Origin: Dichetophora obliterata
Taxonomy: Eukaryota; Arthropoda; Insecta; Diptera; Sciomyzidae
Reading direction: 5' to 3'
NCBI GenBank assembly: GCA_963920525.1
Contig: OY986438.1
Span: forward strand, 122,364,920 to 122,428,919
DNA: 64,000 nucleotides
Shown: piece after piece, positions 12,263-21,879 of the stretch
Layout of the letters: each line of letters begins with the position of its first letter
Numbering within the stretch: position 1 is the stretch's first letter
Notes under the pieces: model-generated
Told to the model about the DNA's origin: nothing
Databases searched by the model: none
What the model saw: the letters and a program-made list of their open reading frames with translations, nothing else
Position numbers and translations under genes: made by a program

Positions 12263-12808
12263 TGTTTCCATCTGCTCGAAAGTTTGAGATTTTGTGAGAT
12301 TTCGTAAAATCCATTTTGAAATCAACAGAGTTTTCTATACAAGTTTAAGATCTTAAAATCTTGTGATTTCAACCAATAATACAAAATCTCATAAAAAAAA
12401 TCTCATACAATACGGTATTCCTGAAAAAATATATCAGTATCCAGCACTATTCAGCTTATGTCAAATTTTTCGTATTGACAATTGGCAATGACAGCTAATT
12501 AATTATTTAAAAAAAGAACAATAATAATAAAAATTAATAATGCAAAATAAAGGAAATATGAAAATAAAAAAGCTTGGAGCTTCAGTGAGGAGTAATTGCT
12601 AGTACCAATTTTAAAGAAAACAATTTAAGAGCTCCGGCAATGGCAAAATAAATGCAAGAACGCAATTGCTCCTTCACGATTTGCTCATTCTTAAATTTAT
12701 CAAATGAAGTCTTAATTGCCAAATGAAATCTAGCTGTTATGACATGCCAAATGGAAACACTTTGAAATCACTTTTTCAAAATAGCAAGATTTCGAGCAGA
12801 TGGAAACA
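12263..12808. mobile_element. 546-bp MITE, copy 1 (TGTTTCCATCTGCTCGAAA ends)
   Basis: A 19-bp inverted repeat TGTTTCCATCTGCTCGAAA lies at 12263-12281, with its complement (TTTCGAGCAGATGGAAACA) at 12790-12808. The interior is non-coding. It lies directly against the repeat array of the CACTA-like element, so it probably inserted there. No certain target duplication. Confidence 0.75.
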
Positions 12809-12835
12809 TAGTATAAACAATTATCTCTTAAATTA

Positions 12836-13109
12836 TGTTTCCATCTACTCGAAACCTTGAGATTTTGTGAGATTTCGTAAAACCCATATTGAAATCAACA
12901 GAGTTTTCTATACAAATTTAAGATTTTAAAATCTTGTGATTTCAACAAAATCTCATAAAATGCAATGCGGTATCCCTGAAAAGTTTTATCAGTGTCCAGC
13001 ACTATATATAAATTTTGGAGAAAAAAATTGAAGAGCTCCGGAAATGGCAAAAGAAATGCAACAACGCAATTGCTCCTACACGATTTGCTCATTCTTAAAT
13101 TTATCAAAT
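12836..13109 (+). mobile_element. same MITE family, copy 2, 3'-truncated
   Basis: It begins TGTTTCCATCTACTCGAAA and follows copy 1 through 'GAGATTTTGTGAGATTTCGT', the 'AAGAGCTCCGG...ATGGCAAAA' block and 'ATTTGCTCATTCTTAAATTT'. It lacks an internal stretch and stops before the right inverted repeat. The two copies lie 27 bp apart in the same orientation. Confidence 0.7.
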
Positions 13110-13165
13110 AATATCAAATCAAATAACTTACTTGCATTCGAAATTATGCAAAACTAAATTAACAA

Positions 13166-13236
13166 ATGAGTTGGACGACTGGATAAGTTATTGGACCAGC
13201 ACGTCAGAGGACGTGTGTTCAAATCACGAACTGGTC
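13166..13236 (+). repeat. tRNA-like sequence (SINE head or tRNA pseudogene)
   Basis: GACTGGATAAGTTATTGG resembles an A box with D-arm. The segment CGTGTGTTCAAATCACG resembles a T-arm with a B box (GTTCAAATC) closed by a short stem. No clean cloverleaf with acceptor stem can be drawn, so it is not called a tRNA gene. Confidence 0.35.
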
Positions 13237-13258
13237 AGAACATTTTTTGTTTTACTTT

Positions 13259-14563
13259 GGGTGTATTTCTCTATTCATTCCGGATAAAGGAGGGAACGAA
13301 TAGAATAGATTGTTGTTTATCCAGAACAGAATGAATAAAGAAACAGTATTGAAAAAAATAACATTTTGTTGTTGTTAAAACCAGAAACATGTTTTTGTAT
13401 TTAATTAAAGACGACAAATACACTAGATAAAATTTAAAAAAAAAAATTCAACAAAGCAATCTAAAACATTTAAACTAAAGAAATTTTGCATTTTCATTAA
13501 GGGTGTATTTCTTTATTCATTCCGGATAAAGACGAGAACGAATAGAATAGATTGTAGTTTATCCAGAACAAAATTAATAAAGAAACAGTATTGGGAAAAA
13601 AAGAACATTTTTTTTTGTTGAAATCAGAAAATTTTTTGCATTTAATCAAGGACAACAAATACACCAGATAAACTTTAAAAAATAAAAATGCAACAAAACA
13701 ATCTAAAACATTTAAACTAAACAATTTTCCATTTTCATTTAGCGACATTTTGGCTGTATTTCTTTATTCATTCCAGATGTTCGGAATGACTGTTTTTGTT
13801 TCTTTATTCAGTTTTGATTATCCGGAATATTCTTTTTGTATTTCTTTTTTCTTACGGAATACTCCGAACGCGTTCTTTTTACACTATCAGCTAAGGTAGA
13901 ATAAAAAGTATATTCCTTGTATGTGAGGTTATATTCGATTGTTTGAAGTAAAACTTCGTTAAATGAAAATGGAAAATTTTATTACATTAAATGTTTTAGA
14001 TTACTTTGAGCATTTTTATTTTTAAATTTTATCTGGTGTATTTGTTGGCTTTAATTAAATACGAAAAATATGTTTCTGGTTTTAATAAAAACAAAATTTT
14101 CTTTCTTTTCCAATACTGTTTCTTTATTCATTCTGTTATGGATAAACAACAATCTATTCTATTCGTTCTCTCCTTTATCCGGAATGAATAAAGAAATACA
14201 CCCTTTAATTCAAACAATCGAATATAACCTAGAAAATTTATACTATCGGCTAAGGTAGAATAAAAAGAATATTCTTTGTGTGTGAGGTTATATTCGACTG
14301 TGTGAAGTAAAATGTCGCTAAATGAAATTGAAAAAATTTTAGTTTAAATGTTTTAGATTGCTTTGTTGCATTTTTATTTTTTAAAGTTTTATGTGGTGTA
14401 TTTGTCGTCTTTAATTAAATATGAAAAATATGTTTCTAGTCATAACAAAAAAAAAGTGTTCTTTCTTTTCCAATACTGTTTCTTTACTCATTCTGTTCTG
14501 GATAAACAACAATCTATTCTATGCGTTCTCTTCTTTATCCGGAATGAATAAAGAAATACACCC
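13259..14563. mobile_element. 1.3-kb fold-back element with tandem units in each arm
   Basis: The word GGGTGTATTTCTTTATTCAT begins tandem units at 13259 and 13501 (242-bp period), with a shorter third at about 13752. Its complement closes units ending at 14203 and 14563. The right arm also has a roughly 356-bp direct duplication (CTATCAGCTAAGGTAGAATA at 13886 and a near copy at 14242). Long inverted arms built of direct repeats are the Foldback (FB) architecture. Open frames at 13497-13748, 14006-14191 and 14363-14551 are translations of these arms. No clear target duplication. Confidence 0.7.
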
Positions 14564-15387
14564 ATAATATTTGTTTTAAGTCAATTTCAAATTCAACGAA
14601 TGCTAAAAACCGAGTCTAAACTGCCAATTGTGGTAAGTTAAGCTAGGTTTAATTTGACTAAAGTGTAAACGCGGACTAAAAAACTGGGCCTAAGAGTTTT
14701 TGTGCAAGTGTCCACTTTAAAATGACATGTATTTCCTTTCTCAGTTGAATGTGACAATCGCAACATGGCGGCTTAACCTATTAATGTGCAAACCGTGGAA
14801 AAAACAAATATTTCTACTTATATAATATTTGTACTTTTTTAAAAAATTTTACAGTGTTCTATTTTTAAAAAGGTTTTATACCTCTCAGTGTAAATGCCAA
14901 AAAATTTGTGTGATAATTAAGTCAAAAAATTTTTAAAATACATATTTTATAATTCTAAGAAAATATATAATTTTTGTAGAATTATATTTGAGCTTACTGT
15001 CAAATAAGTTAATAAAGCAACAGGTTGCAACAACAACAACAACAACACATTCTTGTTTGTCATTTTATTAATTTTTTAGAGTTCAATTTTTAAAAATGTT
15101 TTACATAGTAAGTTCTTTAGGATAAACAAAAATCCCTAATATACGTATGATGGCTCTTATCTTACACTTAAAGGTAAGCCTCTAGTTTCTGAAGTGGAAA
15201 AGACGATAATTTTAACAATTCATTTCTAATCTATTCTATTATGAAAGTGTTTTTTAATAATATTTTGCTTATCGCTATAGAAATTTTTGTGCTTTCTAAC
15301 TTTATGCTCTCCTTGAACTGTGCTTAATCTAGATTTTTGATTTTTTATTTTCAATTAAATTTCATTCTTGATAGCATCGCTACTTAC
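14564..15387. other. intron, nothing recognised
   Basis: AT-rich sequence downstream of axotactin exon 5. A short (CAA)n run lies near 15030. Confidence 0.5.
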
Positions 15388-15672
15388 TGTATATATCGCA
15401 ATGTTCACCCTCGTAGTGCGTTCCAAAACAATCGCACGAGATGTCGTGATAGTGATTAATACAGCGAGCACCCACAAAACAAAGATTATGTCTGGAGTGG
15501 CATTTATTGAGGCAGCCCTCGTTGACGTTCTCATGCTTGGTGGCCACCAGCGGAGTGATGGGCAACAGATCGGATGCTGCTTTACCCGAGCTAAGGACCA
15601 CGTTGCGAATGCAACCAACAAACGATTCGATAATGTATTTAACGCCATGAAGTTTCTCCTCGGATGAGAGTC
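15388..15672 (-). CDS. axo: axotactin-like, coding exon 5: laminin-G end and EGF-like module
   Basis: The acceptor is at CCAAAG and the donor GTAAGT. The phase matches exon 4 (GGC G / GA). The first part, LSSEEKLHGVKY...FVGCIRNVVLSSG, is the closing strand of the laminin-G domain with its conserved Cys (FxGCIrnv). The second part is a cysteine-rich EGF-like module (CLNKC...CFVGARCINHY...CDCFGTHYEGEHCD). This Lam-G/EGF alternation is the neurexin-type arrangement. The exon has 94 full codons and ends with one base of the next codon. No later exon could be recognised in 1-15387, so the following intron exceeds 15.3 kb. Confidence 0.85.
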
Positions 15673-16900
15673 CTTTGGTTTTGTTGTTGTTGTTTTTGTT
15701 GGAATTTCCAGCATCGTGTTAGTGTTAATGTGTTTGTAGTGATTGCGGTATTTGTTGCCAGCACGCAACACATACAAACACAGTATAATTTAATGTTGTC
15801 ATCAGCGCCGTCGTTATTAGTGTGGGTGTGATTGTTTTTTTTTTTTGGTTTGTGAGCGAATTGTTGTATGTGTGTGTGTGTGCATGCGTTTGTGTGAACC
15901 ATTCAATGGATGTATTTTGTAATTCGTTGCATGTTGTTCATTTTGTGTTTCCATTTCATTTGTTGTTGTAATTAAGTTGCAGATTTTTATTTTGCCCGTT
16001 GTTTTTGTTGTTGTAGTTGTAGTTGTTGGACAGCGGGCGTTGCCATGTTGCAGTAATGAAGATTAATTAATATGCAAAAGAAAATAAAAGTAAACATTGT
16101 TATTTTTGTTGCAAGATTTATGAATGAAAATTTTTATGTTTTAATTAAAAACTACTAAAAAGAGGCTGAATGAATGTTTATTTTTGTGTGATTTTTTATT
16201 TTTAATTTATCTTTTGGTTACGTGAATAATAAATTGGAAAATTAATTTGAATAAATATGTTTTCAAATTAGCTTTGAAAAAAAAATTTCAACAAAATTAT
16301 TCAAATTTTTTATTTTTTTTTTGGTATATAAGAAGACTAAGAAAAAATAGAATTAGTTTTTTATCATAGTTAGTTTTAATGTGTTTCTGAGAGTCGGATA
16401 GTAATTTAAAAAAAATATTTTGTACCCATTTAATTTACTACATATATATATATATATATAAATATATAAATAAATAAATAAATAAATATGTTTTAGAAAT
16501 TCAGCAAAAAGTCACCCTTGCGACTTGCTCCGGAAATATTTAATATAAATTTACCATACTCAACAATATTGCCTTCTTAATTATTCTCTCATAAGAAGAA
16601 CTTACCCTACATTATAGAAAAACAAATATTATGTTCGACAGGAGCTTCAAAAATAATACAAAATTACTATTGGTGTCCTACTAAGCAAATATTTCTATCA
16701 AGTTTTGCGTTTTTTGTAAGGCGAATATCAGTTATGTATCTAAAATAATTTCAATAATTTTTTTACAAAAAAGAAACAATATACCACAACATATATGGCA
16801 TTTCACTAAAGTCATGGCTCCGTTTTTAACAGGCAATGTAACTATTTATTATAACAAATATAAGTAATTTCAATTTAAGATTCCTCGTATCGATAACTTA
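15673..16900. other. intron with microsatellites, no gene
   Basis: GTT-rich and TG-rich stretches lie at 15673-15900 and 15960-16035. A (TA)n followed by (AAAT)n run spans 16441-16490. The open frames opposite and beside the exon (15368-15667, 15639-15902) are shadows or simple-sequence translations. Confidence 0.5.
16845..16850 (-). promoter_or_regulatory. candidate poly(A) signal of the DUF1091 gene
   Basis: An AATAAA hexamer on the minus strand lies about 50 nt past the TAA stop of the nested gene, the usual distance. In such AT-rich DNA the hexamer occurs often by chance, so only the position supports it. Confidence 0.4.
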
Positions 16901-17657
16901 TTAGTTTGAAACATCCTTTTCCTTGACCTGTGCATCCAAAGTGACTAATAAGCGTGGAGCATCTGAAGTATACAATTGGGCTTCCAAACGATACTCGCCA
17001 TCCGGAAATAATGATGGCAAAGTAATCTTGTTCAAAGGCATACTTTCTAATATCATATCACCCTGTAAAAGGAATTATAGAACTCAAAGCAATCAAACCA
17101 CACCTTACTATGGTAAATAAGCTTACGGCAATGGGGCAAGTGTGATTGATATTTGTAAATGGTTTAAGCGATGTGGTGATCCATTCAAAAAATTGATTCT
17201 TTTTGCCAGCAAGATTTTGGCAAACATCCATCATGACATCTATTCCAAATGGCTTATATCCACTGGCTTTCTTCAACACCCGAATGTGGGCCTGTGAAAA
17301 TTTGTTTGCAAATTAGTTATATCACTTTGGCAGAAGCACCTTAAAATATACTTTCGGACGTGTCAGCGGTGGGTAAAACTGTTTTAATCGTATGCTGAGA
17401 TATTTAAGTGTGCGATTTGCTGGTGTTAATTCGCACTGGATAATTTCAAATAAATTTTTATCAAAATTATCGCAACGTATCGAACTTATTGTTATTGAGT
17501 TAATTAACTTCAAAGCTCGCTACAAAATGATAAAACCAGTAAGTTTTAGTTATAATATTATTAAATCAACACTATTTACCTTTCCACTTGAGCCTTCATA
17601 CAAAGAGCTCGAAATTATTAACACCAATAGAAATCCTTCAAGTTTTGCATAAAGCAT
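16901..17657 (-). CDS. DUF1091-family secreted protein, 194 aa, four exons, nested in axotactin intron
   Basis: Exons are 17657-17580, 17519-17340, 17291-17127 and 17062-16901, all in phase 0. They give 26, 60, 55 and 53 codons plus TAA, with no internal stop. Residues 1-25 are a signal peptide. The core carries the DUF1091 (DM8) pattern: an RCDNFDKN region, VYFK / AHIRVLKKASGYKPFGIDV, MMDVCQNL, FFEWITTSLKPFTNINHTCP, GDMIL, then LPSLFPDGEYRLEAQLY. The family is large in flies. Its members are small secreted proteins related to the ML lipid-binding fold; most have no known role and some are chemosensory. The gene is on the same strand as axotactin and lies wholly within its intron. The second donor is GTGCTT, weaker than the others. 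The length fits the family (about 170-200 residues), so I judge it intact. Confidence 0.85.
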
Positions 17658-17939
17658 TTTTATTTTTTCGTTTTTCTTTTTCGATTGCCACTATTATACT
17701 GTCGCTCTAGAATATCACTTCGATATTAGAACATATTTTAAATTGAAATGTTTTAAAGCTAATGGAGCAATTATTTTTGGTACATTAAAAATTCATTACG
17801 ATCGTTGTAAAAATTTGTATGCTTAAATGTTAGAAGTGGTAAAGCTTATAATTGATTATAAAACTACTTTGCTATTGATCGCTTAGAAATTAATATAGAA
17901 AAACAACTGCTTTTTAAGTATGAAGCTTAAATTATAAAT

Positions 17940-18120
17940 CCAAAAAAATAAAAAATTTGAGGTGTGAAGTATAAAGTAAAAAGTATAAGTAAAAAGTATA
18001 AGGTAAAAGTATAAAGTGTAAAGTATAAAGTGTAAAGAATAAAGTTTTTTTATTTTTTTTATTCACTTTATTTTTCATAATACATTTCTAATGAAAAATA
18101 AAGTGAAATAAGTATCTGCG
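17940..18120. repeat. AAGTATA/TAAAGT-type simple repeat
   Basis: Degenerate copies of (T)AAAGTATA run from about 17965 to 18045, followed by 'TTTATTTTTCATAATA' sequence. Similar TAAAGT words occur on the far side of the non-LTR element at 21790-21870. Confidence 0.5.
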
Positions 18121-18304
18121 GAGCCGTAGCTTGTCTGCATATGATTATGTTTCTATACAGTATTAAATAATAAGATGAGCGAAGTTATTAAAATCATTAC
18201 ATACAGTTTTCAAAGTTTAAATTTAGAATTACAAGTAAAATAACATTAATTTAATTACTAGAATTTAAAAAGACATTTTTTAATTGCTTTTTCCGTTTCT
18301 TAAA

Positions 18305-21300
18305 ATTAACAATAGTGGATAGATATATCAAAAGGTAATTCATTTATTATTATAGGAACAGTATATTTGAGTTTGCGTCTACCGCAGTTATTGTAATTTC
18401 TGGGAATGCATAGTATTCCTTGGGCACGTCTTCTGGTTTTGACTTGGTGTTGTATTGGTTGCTTAAGTTCGTTGTCATCTAAGTACTCAACTATGGTAAA
18501 TATATCCTCGACTTGAAGAGTTTGAAAACTTGCATCATTCCATCGTTGACGTTTTTGTGTGCTTAGTTCTAGTTTTTGTTTGCTTAGAGCTGCATTTTAA
18601 AGCTTTTGTATTTTTTGGATGTGTGTTGTAGCTGCACTTCCCCAAGCAAGTATTCCATACCGTATCCTCGACTCCATCAGAGCATAATATACTTGTTTTA
18701 AGACTCCTTCAGAAGTGTGGTACTGCAAATGAGCAATGGCAAATACAGCTTTCTTAAGGCTCATTCGTAATTTGTCAACGTGCCTATCCCAGAGAAAGTG
18801 ACAGTCTATTACTATACCAAAATACTTATAGTTGTCAACTAGCTCAATGCATTCTTTCGAAGCGTTAGGGTAAGCATCATTTTTCAAGTAAATGCGTTAT
18901 TCTGTTGGCTGGAAGTGAGGGCTTCGAATATGCATAATTTTTGTTTTGCAAGCGTTTATAAGTAAACCATTATCATGACACCATCTCACAGCAGCTTAAA
19001 TTCTGCTTTCATAACCTTAACTGTATCCAGAGAAACTTCACTCAAAACAATCGACGTATTAGCAAAAGCGAGTGGTATGTTTTGTTTGAAAACTCGCAGT
19101 AGCTCGTTTGTGTATAATATAAACAGAACTGGTCCCAATTTAGAACCCTGTGGGACTCCAAATTTCATTATATTTTTCACGCTAATAGTATCTTTGATAT
19201 TAACACAAAATATTCTATTTTGAAGTATCCTAATCCTTCGTAATAAGGTTTGAGTGATTTACAGCCCTATTCTGGCAGCTTAACTAAGCTCACCATATTA
19301 ACAAAATAGTTAATATTAACAATTTTTTAAGGTTTCGTATTCTGCTGCGAATTTAAAAGCTCTTTTCCTTACGATTTTGTTAATGACAGAAAGAGTCTTA
19401 ACAACGAATGAAATTTATGTGCTTAGATAGAAAATTGTTGTGCAAATAATAAAAAAATACAAATTATAATATAATACTGAGTTTAAATACATTAAACTGA
19501 AAAATGGAAGAATTTTTACTTATTTTAAGTGTTGATAATGGAACGTTTCAGTAGCCGTGGCAAATTTTTCAAGCGCTGGCAAAGTCACAAACTGCACTCG
19601 AAGCATCTGTTCATATCGCGCATCTCTTCTTTCAATAGGCATATCGATTTTCACCATGCATGGTGAACTTTAAAAGCTTTTTAAGCTTTTATGTTGTAAA
19701 TGATTTTTAAGAATACTAACATTTACATCACATAACAAGCAGCTTAACAAGAGCTCCTTAACTATCTCTTGTTAAGCTAAAAACCAGAGTAGGGCTGTTA
19801 GTGTGCCGAAAGCCTTACTAAAATCCATAAACAGTCCTAACACATAATGTTCTTCATCCAAGCTCTTATTGACACAATTTGTAAATTCACCAAGTAACTT
19901 TCCAGTATTCTTGTTTTTTTGAAAACCATACTTGCTCTTATGTATCAGGAAGTGTTTTTTAATAAAACTTTATAACCTGTTCTTAATAACGCCTTCCAAG
20001 CACTTTTATACTACTGCGAGAATTGATATTGGCCTATAGTTGCTCAATTAAGTTTTTACTCTACCTTTATAAATTGGTCTTAGAGCTGTTGTTTTCAGGG
20101 TAGAAGGAATGGCTCGTATTTATTAATTTACTGAGTATTGGAAGAAAAATATCTGAATATCTTTTGATATCAATTGCTCTGATGCCATCAACTGCAGACG
20201 CCTTGTCTTCTCCAAGAGTATTTACAGTATCTTGTATATCAGTGACATTTGTTGCGAAAGCAAATATTGAATTTTCCACTGTTGCATTCACACTCTTTGA
20301 CGTTACTGCATTGCATTTGTGAATTATATTCTCCGTTTGTGAAGAAAGTTCCTTAGCATGGGAAGCCATCTCTATGTTGAAGTTTTTTCCGTTGTGTCGT
20401 CGATGTTTGCTCTCATTCTTCCTAGAATTTCATTGATTGGTCCCCGATTGGTTTTCCGCGAATCAGTTTTAAATAGCATAAACTTATTTTTGTAATAAAT
20501 GGACTTTTGTATTGCTATGCTTTTATTGATTTTGATGCATAAACTTTTATACTCTTTTTCAAAATCTATATATCTGCTATTTTTTCCACCTTCTGTAGAG
20601 TATGTCTTTTTGTTTACATATAGCTATGAGATTTGGCGTTATCCAAGGGCTTCTCTGTCTTTTTTTGCTTATTTTTGGTAATAAGATGGTTCACTTTTCC
20701 ATTACACACATGAGTTGAAATAGAATTTGTATATGCCTTGGTTTATCACACTCCTCGTAAAACATAATTGGATAATGGTCGATGGTATTGCTTTCGATTA
20801 CAGCTGAATTAATTTGGCTGTCCACTCTGCTAACAAGAACGTGATCTATCAATGACTTAGTACTTTCTTTAGGATTTACCTTTGTGTGTTCAGTAATTAC
20901 ATTTATTAATCCCTTCGACGCTAACATTTCATTATAGTCTTTAATATAACTCGAGTTACAGTACTTCAAATTAATGTTTACATCTCCCATTATAATAATA
21001 TTTTCGTTTTTTCTTATTTGCCTCACTTGGTTTCCAAATTCTTCACAAAACTCCGCTTTGCTAAGACCTGATGGTCTTATCCCTGATGATGAAATCCCAA
21101 TAACAGAAGTTTTATTTTTTACCTTCTAAATATTGAAATTGAATGCTTTCATACGATACTGTTGGCGTTTATATTACTTTGTGAGACAAATAACTTCGTA
21201 CACATATCATAATTCCACCACCTCTTCTATTGTTTCGATAAAGAACTTCTTCTTCAAAACCTTCACGTTGGTAAAATTTCATTCCTTCATCAAATGTATT

Positions 21301-21345
21301 TCTTTTTACTAAAATAAATATATTTATATCGTTTATAAAACGGTT
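18305..21345 (-). mobile_element. degenerate APE-type non-LTR retrotransposon (CR1/Jockey-like)
   Basis: Read on the minus strand in order: endonuclease block IIIMGDVNINL...SLIDHVLVS...IDHYP (21000-20740); reverse-transcriptase start LGEDKASAVDGI and DIFLPILSKLINTS (20220-20110); RT motif A GLFMDFSKAF (about 19830-19803); GVPQGSKLGPVLFILYTNEL (about 19155-19095); the FADD catalytic block degraded to FANTSI (about 19060); and the thumb VDNYKYFGIVID...LKQVYYALMESRIRYGILAWGS (18840-18630). A further tail with FTIVEYLDDNELKQP and CGRRKLKYTVPIIINELP runs to about 18320. Several frameshifts and stops are present and a 536-bp MITE interrupts it, so it is inactive. No gag ORF was recognised. Confidence 0.8.
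19262..19797. mobile_element. 536-bp MITE inserted in the reverse transcriptase, TTA target duplication
   Basis: The ends are CAGCCCTATTCTGG...AGCTTAAC and, at the right, GTTAAGCT...CCAGAGTAGGGCTG. Both sides carry TTA (19259-19261 and 19798-19800). Removing the element and one TTA restores an open RT frame reading KAFGTLNHSNLITKD on the minus strand, which proves the insertion boundaries. A 3-bp TWA duplication is the PIF/Harbinger preference, and EnSpm/CACTA also makes 3 bp. The interior is non-coding. Confidence 0.85.
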
Positions 21346-21879
21346 CATATTTAAACAGAAATTATTCCAATGTAAACGGAGTTATCTTATATTAAAACAT
21401 AAAAAGCAACAATTATAATTTTTCAAATTTTTTACATCAATGCCACTAAAATCATGCAATGCAATACAATTCAGTTCGACTACAAATTCGTTTTTTTTCG
21501 TTTGTGCTTCTATTCTAATTACTGTTTTTAATTTGTTTTTTGTTTTTATATTTTTTTTTAAATTATATAACCACAATTATTGTGCGTTTTTTTCTGCATG
21601 AAAAGACTGCATGATCTCGCTTTTACGTGCTAATATTTTTTCCCACACTCCCCCACACATATTTCCAGTTTTCTTGTTTTGCTTTTTCTTATGGCAACAA
21701 TATATGCTTATTATGTCTTGTGAGCTGATTGCTTAAGCTCAGCTCATAGAAAATATTTTAATGTCGTTAATTTTTTTTCGGACCACAAAAAGTTTAATGT
21801 AAAGTAAAAAGAACAAAGTATTAAGAATAAATAATAAAGTATTAAGCCAAAAACTTAAGTAAAAAGGTTGATGTTATGC
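21346..21879. other. intron, AT-rich, with TAAAGT words
   Basis: Nothing coding. Degenerate TAAAGTATTAAG words at 21790-21870 lead into the 7-bp array. Confidence 0.4.

Noticed and set aside
13166..13236. A functional tRNA gene
   Set aside because: B-box and D-arm-like segments exist, but no acceptor stem closes and the anticodon arm is unclear.
20499..20681. Small plus-strand open frame
   Set aside because: It lies in the antisense of the non-LTR retrotransposon between its endonuclease and RT blocks.
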